From Triplophysa rosa (lineage: Eukaryota; Chordata; Actinopteri; Cypriniformes; Nemacheilidae), in NCBI RefSeq assembly GCF_024868665.1, contig NC_079891.1:23784103-23848102 (forward strand): a stretch of 64,000 bases of DNA. The letters are read 5' to 3'. The position numbers were made by a program, and so were the translations under genes. Shown here piece after piece: positions 23,752 through 64,000 of the stretch. Below the pieces are notes generated by a model. The model was not told the DNA's origin, made no database searches, and saw nothing but the letters and a program-made list of their open reading frames with translations. Numbering within the stretch: position 1 is the first letter of the stretch; each line of letters opens with the position of its first letter.

Positions 23752-24002
23752 ATATATGAAGAGTTTGGTTCCAAAATGAGAACTCTGCTTTTAAAAAAAT
23801 TTTAAATCATGTTTTTTATGATGTTATCATGTTTTTTTTTGTGCTTGTGTTCGTTAGCTGTATTTTTTTATTTATTATCGCTTAAATCAAAACAAACCAA
23901 CTGCAGTTTGATTGATATTAATTGAAATACACAATAAAAAACATGATTTTGAAATTTTTTAAAAACTGAGTTTTCTCATTTTGGAACCAAACTCTTCATA
24001 TA
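23752..24002. mobile_element. Fold-back MITE (copy 2)
   Basis: Counterpart of 20332-20582, with small differences in the A/T run just inside the left arm. Confidence 0.75.
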
Positions 24003-25171
24003 GAATGGAATATCTATGTAGTCCATATAATGAAAATCCTTAGCTAATAAATTTATTTTCGTTTTAAAGTGTGTTTTATTGTGCACATTTGTACTGCTGC
24101 CTTAATTGGTTGGGTATTAGAAAAGATATGTTAAATCTCACTAACCTGGTTAAATAAATAAATGAGAATGTTTCTGACCCTTTGGTTATTGTTTTCTTAG
24201 ATTAATACACTCAGGTTATTTACTCTAAATTTAGCTATGCTGTTATATTTCCATGTCCCTGCTGCAGTTTCGCCTCTTCTTCCTGTAACTCTAATATACT
24301 GCCATGTGTCTATATATGTATGTTCGTGTTCGTGTTTGTGCTTTTGCATGTTTGTGTGTGTAGCCTGTGTGATTATAACTCTGTAAGAGGAGCTTTGTGG
24401 TTTGTGCTATGTGCTTGAATCTATTTTCTGCTGCAGAGGGCAGGACACAGTGGCATAACTGGAGACTTAATGACATGTTTTAGAGGCAAGTCCCACCAAC
24501 TACCAGCATAAAACACTCCTGCCCATTGAAGTGCCATTAACTGTATGTTTTTGTGTATGAGCTGTGTGTGAATGTAAGTCTGATGTAAGTTTGTATAGAG
24601 GCGCCTATAAGGTCAGTTTAGATGTGTGTGTATATTGTATACATATTATGTACATATGTGTGTGTACAGTGGCATATTTGTACAATATTTACTTTGAATG
24701 CCCCCTCAGGTTAGATTAAACTACTATAAAATGAGGTGTATGGTACAAATGCTACAATTTTAAGGTACATTTATTGGTAAGAATTGGGCAAAAATGCAAA
24801 CCACTGATTGGGTTTTATTCTAATAAAATCTCACATGAAATATTTTGCATAACTACAATGTTAACTGTTACTAATATTGGTTGATCCTCTTTTCTATAGT
24901 AAGATTTTGTAGTCATTCTCCTGGGCTATTTCTTTTCTTCAGCCAAACCTCCTTAAATTCCCAGAGCTGAGCTTCAGTTTATACTCCAAATGTACCAATG
25001 CAACTTGTATACAAAATATTTAATGCTTCTTTACTAAAACATTTAAATAAAAAGCAAATATGCCAATTGTCCAAACTTGGACAACACTTTTGGCCACTAC
25101 TGCATGTATATAAAGTGTGTGTTGCCTATAATTACAAGAGCCAACATTCCTAAAAATGTCTTCACACAAAT

Positions 25172-25425
25172 GTTAAAGGGATAGGTCAACCAAAAATAAA
25201 AATTCTTTCATCATTGACTGCAAACAGTTCTGGGGCATTATATCTGACTATTATTGAAATTTATACTATGTAGTCAATGGGTTCCAAGAACTGTTTGGTT
25301 ACAAGCATTCGTCCAAATATCTTTACATGTGTTCAACCAAACAAAGAAATGTATACAGGTTTGGAACAACTAGAGAGTGAGTAATTCTTGACAGAATTGT
25401 CATTTTTGGGTGAACTATACCTTTA
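25172..25425. mobile_element. Fold-back MITE, 'gttcaccc' family (copy 2)
   Basis: Counterpart of 21752-22005. Confidence 0.8.
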
Positions 25426-25944
25426 GTACATCTCAAAACAGACTTCTGATAACATTTAAGTAGGCCAAAATGATTTTTACCTAAAATATGCATGTTTAGG
25501 ACTAGGTCCTGAGATGTCCCCAATATAGTGAAACAAACCTGTCTGTGTGTGTGACCAATGTGACCATAGTGACAGTGTAGTGACAGAGGCTTTCTGTTCT
25601 CTCTTGTCTCTGGGTCAGACACTGGACCCAATTGTGAAACAGCCAGCTGCACTTCCAAACAACATGACATCAGGAATTAAAGGAGGAGAGAGGTTAGAGA
25701 ATCAGGAAAAGAGGAAGTTTGGTTATGCGTCAGCTGAGTTAAATCTATACATTACTAGAGCTTCGGCTATAAATTTCCATCATCTCAGCCTTATCAATAT
25801 GCATAGCCAGCTTGTCTTTGCTTGTTTGAAGAAGCAAAGCGTCTCATTCCAATAGTTTCTGTGATTGGACATGCCAGTAGAGGAAAGAGTTTATTTTGCA
25901 TTAGCTCCACACAGCTTTGCCTACAATTTAGGATATTCTCACAG

Positions 25945-25992
25945 ACTCACCTCATGGAAACCGTTGAATTGTTAGACAACTGGCAGAACAAG
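25945..25992 (+). other. Candidate 48-nt phldb1 exon (copy 2)
   Basis: Counterpart of 22523-22570, identical in the exon itself. The 2-base indel that separates the copies lies just upstream (near 25910). Its Met is at 25954-25956. Confidence 0.35.
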
Positions 25993-26169
25993 GTAATCTA
26001 TACTGATTTACTTATGTTTTTCTTTTTTTGTACGTTGGGGTAAAGAAGTAAATTTATGTATATTACCTGCAAACAATCTTTCTTTTTTAAGAGAGAAGCA
26101 AATACTGTGTCAATTCATGATGTTTAGGTGTATAAAACAGGAAAATGTTTATTCTCTGTATATGTATAC

Positions 26170-26360
26170 TGTAAAAAATATATATTTTTAAAACTTACAC
26201 TTAAAATGGTTGCATGTTAAAATAATTTTAAGTTAAGACAACTTAAAAAAAAATTGGTAACTCAAAGAATTTCTCGTTGAGTTGACTAATATTTTTAAGT
26301 TGAACTAACTAAAAATTTTAACACAACCATGTAACTTTTTTTTAAGTTGAACCAACAATT
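26170..26360. mobile_element. AT-rich fold-back repeat (copy 2)
   Basis: Counterpart of 22750-22940, with one-base differences in A and T runs. Confidence 0.6.
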
Positions 26361-26569
26361 ACAGACCCTAATGCTCAGTATATCTTGCAACTTTGTTTTG
26401 CTGTGATTTTGAGTGTGTTTTGTCTAAGAGTTTGGTATGAGACTCTGGAATGAGAGATAGAGTGGTGTGTAAAGGGGATTTCAGGTTAGAGAGATGATCT
26501 GTAAAAATGATAGATCTGTTGTGATGTGTGCATTGACCTAAGCTCCGCTAGTTTGTTCATGCCAATATG

Positions 26570-26573
<4 letters not shown>

Positions 26574-26613
<40 letters not shown>

Positions 26614-26640
26614 CAGGAGATGGAGATGAGAGCGAGAGAG

Positions 26641-26716
<76 letters not shown>
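26574..26716. repeat. Compound (GT)n-(GA)n microsatellite
   Basis: About 19 GT units (26574-26611), a short spacer, then an interrupted GA tract to 26716. The long minus-strand ORF here is only SLSL repeats. Confidence 0.95.
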
Positions 26717-26719
<3 letters not shown>

Positions 26720-26872
26720 GTCACACTGACTCATGCTGTGTATTTCAACTATAATGCAGACACCAGTCTGTTCGCCATGCATTACATCACTGCATCGCTG
26801 CATTTTGTCTGTGATGATAAAGCACCTGTGTGTGTTTGATAGTCCTCTATTAGGATGATCAAAGGCAAAGGC

Positions 26873-27088
26873 TTAAAGGAGTAGTTCACCTTCAAAATTA
26901 AAATTCTGTCATCATTTACTCACCCTCTTATCATTTCAAACCTGTATGACTTTCTTTCTTCTGCAGAACACAAAAAAAGATATTTTGAAAAATGTTGGTA
27001 ACAGAACAGCACAGCCCCCCATTCACTTCTATTGTAACCAATGGAAGGGAATGGGGGGCTATTAACAACATTCTTCAAAATGTTGTCA
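26873..27088. mobile_element. Fold-back MITE copy, 'gttcaccc' family
   Basis: Opens 'ttaaaggagtagttcacctt'. The interior inverted repeat 'cccattcacttctattg'/'gaagggaatggggg' is visible. The right end is degraded about 30 bp before phldb1 exon 27120. Confidence 0.75.
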
Positions 27089-27155
27089 AAGAAGTGTTGA
27101 AATCATCATTGCTTTCTAGGATCCGAACACGTGTCATGAAGTGAATAATAACTCC

Positions 27156-62162
<35,007 letters not shown>

Positions 62163-63275
62163 GAGTCGGCGGAATGAAATCCGCCTGCAATGAGCGCAGA
62201 TCGGGCAGGACTCATTTGACAGGACATTTTTATTATAGAATTATGTCACATTTCATTAGAAACTTCGGCCAGCAATGACTGAACTCTGTCAATGGAACTA
62301 AAGAAGAACTGGATGCATGTGGCCTGATAATAATATATTATTGTGGAACTGATGGTCAGAGAGAGAGAGAGAGAGAGAGAGAGAAAACATTCTATATATT
62401 ATTGAAATACATAACACTTACAAAGCTCAGATCTTACAGCATTTCATATCAATCATATGCTCAATATGCATATCTATATATATTTTTACATTTCTAATTT
62501 TGTGGTAATTTTAAGGTTCCAAGCCTTAAGGTCAATACACAATACATCTGTGTATCACCAACATTTATTTTACTTTTAGTTTTTTAGTTGCAGAAACAGG
62601 AATGACACTGTATTATAAACATATTTGTATTTGACAGTATTCATGATTTGTTTCAGGTAGCATTTTTTTTTACCAAGGTTAATATGTTACTGTGTATTTT
62701 CCATTTTTAGTATACTCTTTTTCTGCAAAGATTCTTAAACAAATGGCTCAGGTGCTTAGACAAGTAACAAAAAAATGTACGCCTGCTACCTGATTTGTTA
62801 CAATGTGTATTGGTCAGGGACCACTGCAGTAAATGTTTTGTGTTTTTAAAAAGCAAACCCTTGTACACTCGTACTGAAAGGTTTTGTCTTGCCAAAGCCA
62901 TGTATGTACTCTGACTTGCACATATTTTTATTTCAAGGTTTTGAAAATGTGTGTGCCACTTTGATTCAAAGTCAGATATTGTGTGTTATTCAGATTATTG
63001 ATATACTTCTGGATATCTTTTATGTTTTGTTTTGTTTTTAATTCAGTGCTACATCACTAACAGTATATTTTTAAATATTAGCTTGTTACAATTTGACAGA
63101 AACAAGTAGCATATAGCCTACTCTGAGGCAAATAAAAAGTAAAACATAGCTTTCCCTTTTGCTCAGATACAAGCTTTAGTAAATGAGGTTAAAAATGAAC
63201 ACAGCTGTCTGCCAAATTATGTTAAAGCTTAAAAGAAATAATGAATTGAAATAAAGCTGTACTTGTATATATAGC
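62163..63275 (+). other. phldb1: phldb1 3' UTR
   Basis: About 1.1 kb of AT-rich, non-coding sequence after the stop, with a (GA)n run at 62358-62385. Candidate AATAAA signals at 63131-63136 and 63250-63255; the second, followed by 'gctgtacttgtat', is a reasonable end. Confidence 0.55.
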
Positions 63276-64000
63276 ATAATGCATGGCTGATTTAAGACAA
63301 CTTTGATAAATGAACAGATACATAATCACATGGGTTTATTGTTAAATGCATTTTATTACCACACAAGAAAACGTTTTTATATCACTCGTGCAAACTTTGT
63401 GTCATTATTAAAAATGCAAAGACATGCATTAAATCATGCATACAATGTGAAATAATTACTTATGAACGTAAACGAGGCTCAACAGTTTTTTTAAGTCTAC
63501 AAAAAGACCCCAAACTGATCTAATAGACAAATCGCATCCTTTTTAAGTTACTTTAAATCGGTTTATGGCACGACGAATCTATGTAAATCTCAGCAGGCTA
63601 ATGTGCAGTTCAATTGACTTTTCGCTGTTGTTTTCCTGAGATAACGTCTGTTTTTCAGACATCCGTTACATTAGTAACCTGTAAATGTCTTGGGAAATGC
63701 GCAGGAAATCCCACCGTAATCATTTTGAGGTTTAAAACAAGAACCTTTGTTTGGGCCTGTTCTCTTTTGACAAATGGGCTAACGGCTTTTTTATGTTCAA
63801 CTTTACCTTACCGATTCGCGGTTAAATTTTGATGTATGGAAATTAGTCTGTTTATCAAGCTTTTGCACCTGTCGATCGTGAACATTGTTTGTTGCTTTTT
63901 GTCCAGTAGAGGGCGCCAGTCGACGTCTCTCAGCGCTGTTCTCATGCTCCAGATGCGAGGGCTGGATCTGCGTTCCGCTCAGTGTTCTGCTCTGAGGCCC
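63276..64000. other. Flank downstream of phldb1, no gene recognised
   Basis: Only short ORFs. The last 100 bases are GC-richer with several CpG ('gagggcgccagtcgacgtc'), which could be the start of a neighbouring gene's promoter or exon, but the window ends there. Confidence 0.4.

Larger units (their letters stand above)
23101..26520 (+). repeat. Duplicated 3.4-kb segment, copy 2
   Basis: Near-identical to 19681-23099. It starts inside the last bases of the 3' LTR and runs without a break into unique sequence leading to phldb1 exon 27120. This copy is therefore the one physically joined to the rest of the gene. Confidence 0.9.

Noticed and set aside
26486..26803. 105-codon minus-strand ORF
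   Set aside because: It is a run of Ser-Leu and Thr-His read through a GT/GA microsatellite.
63900..64000. Possible first exon of the next gene
   Set aside because: CpG-rich but cut by the window edge, with no readable protein or splice site.

Overview
The window is vertebrate nuclear DNA, most probably from a teleost and likely a cypriniform (carp/zebrafish-type) fish. Two large intron-containing genes match known vertebrate proteins exon by exon. The spaces between exons hold repeats typical of cyprinids: fold-back MITEs, hAT and Tc1-like non-autonomous elements, a DIRS retroelement and a gypsy-like LTR element. I see no operons, ribosome binding sites, CRISPR arrays or other prokaryotic features, and no new multi-gene system. 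The notable points are an assembly artefact, unusual retroelement structures, and the exon architecture of phldb1.

Layout on the + strand: (1) 1-1.7 kb, the edge of a hAT-like repeat and gene-free DNA. (2) 1.75-9.4 kb, the complete arcn1 gene (delta-COP of the COPI coat): ten coding exons, 510 aa, long 3' UTR. (3) 9.4-16.1 kb, intergenic DNA with two MITEs. (4) 16.1-19.7 kb, a non-autonomous gypsy-like LTR element with a 5-bp target duplication, a gag-like ORF, minisatellite blocks and an extra internal piece of LTR. (5) 19.7-26.5 kb, a 3.4-kb segment present twice, with a single N between the copies. This is almost certainly an unmerged contig overlap. The segment carries probable 5' exons of phldb1. 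(6) 27.1-62.2 kb, the coding part of phldb1 (LL5-alpha): 24 recognisable coding exons, 1436 aa from the conservative start, with FHA domain, coiled coils and C-terminal PH domain. Its introns hold at least seven fold-back MITEs, two hAT MITEs with visible 8-bp target duplications, a Tc1-like MITE, microsatellites and a 4-kb decayed DIRS element (41.2-45.1 kb) on the minus strand. (7) 62.2-64 kb, the phldb1 3' UTR and gene-free flank.

The arcn1-phldb1 order and shared orientation match human 11q23, where ARCN1 and PHLDB1 are neighbours. The two products do not act together as far as is known: delta-COP serves Golgi-ER vesicle transport, and LL5-alpha is a PH-domain scaffold at the cell cortex linked to microtubule anchoring and insulin/Akt signalling. 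Whether these are the 'a' or 'b' teleost duplicates cannot be decided from the window.
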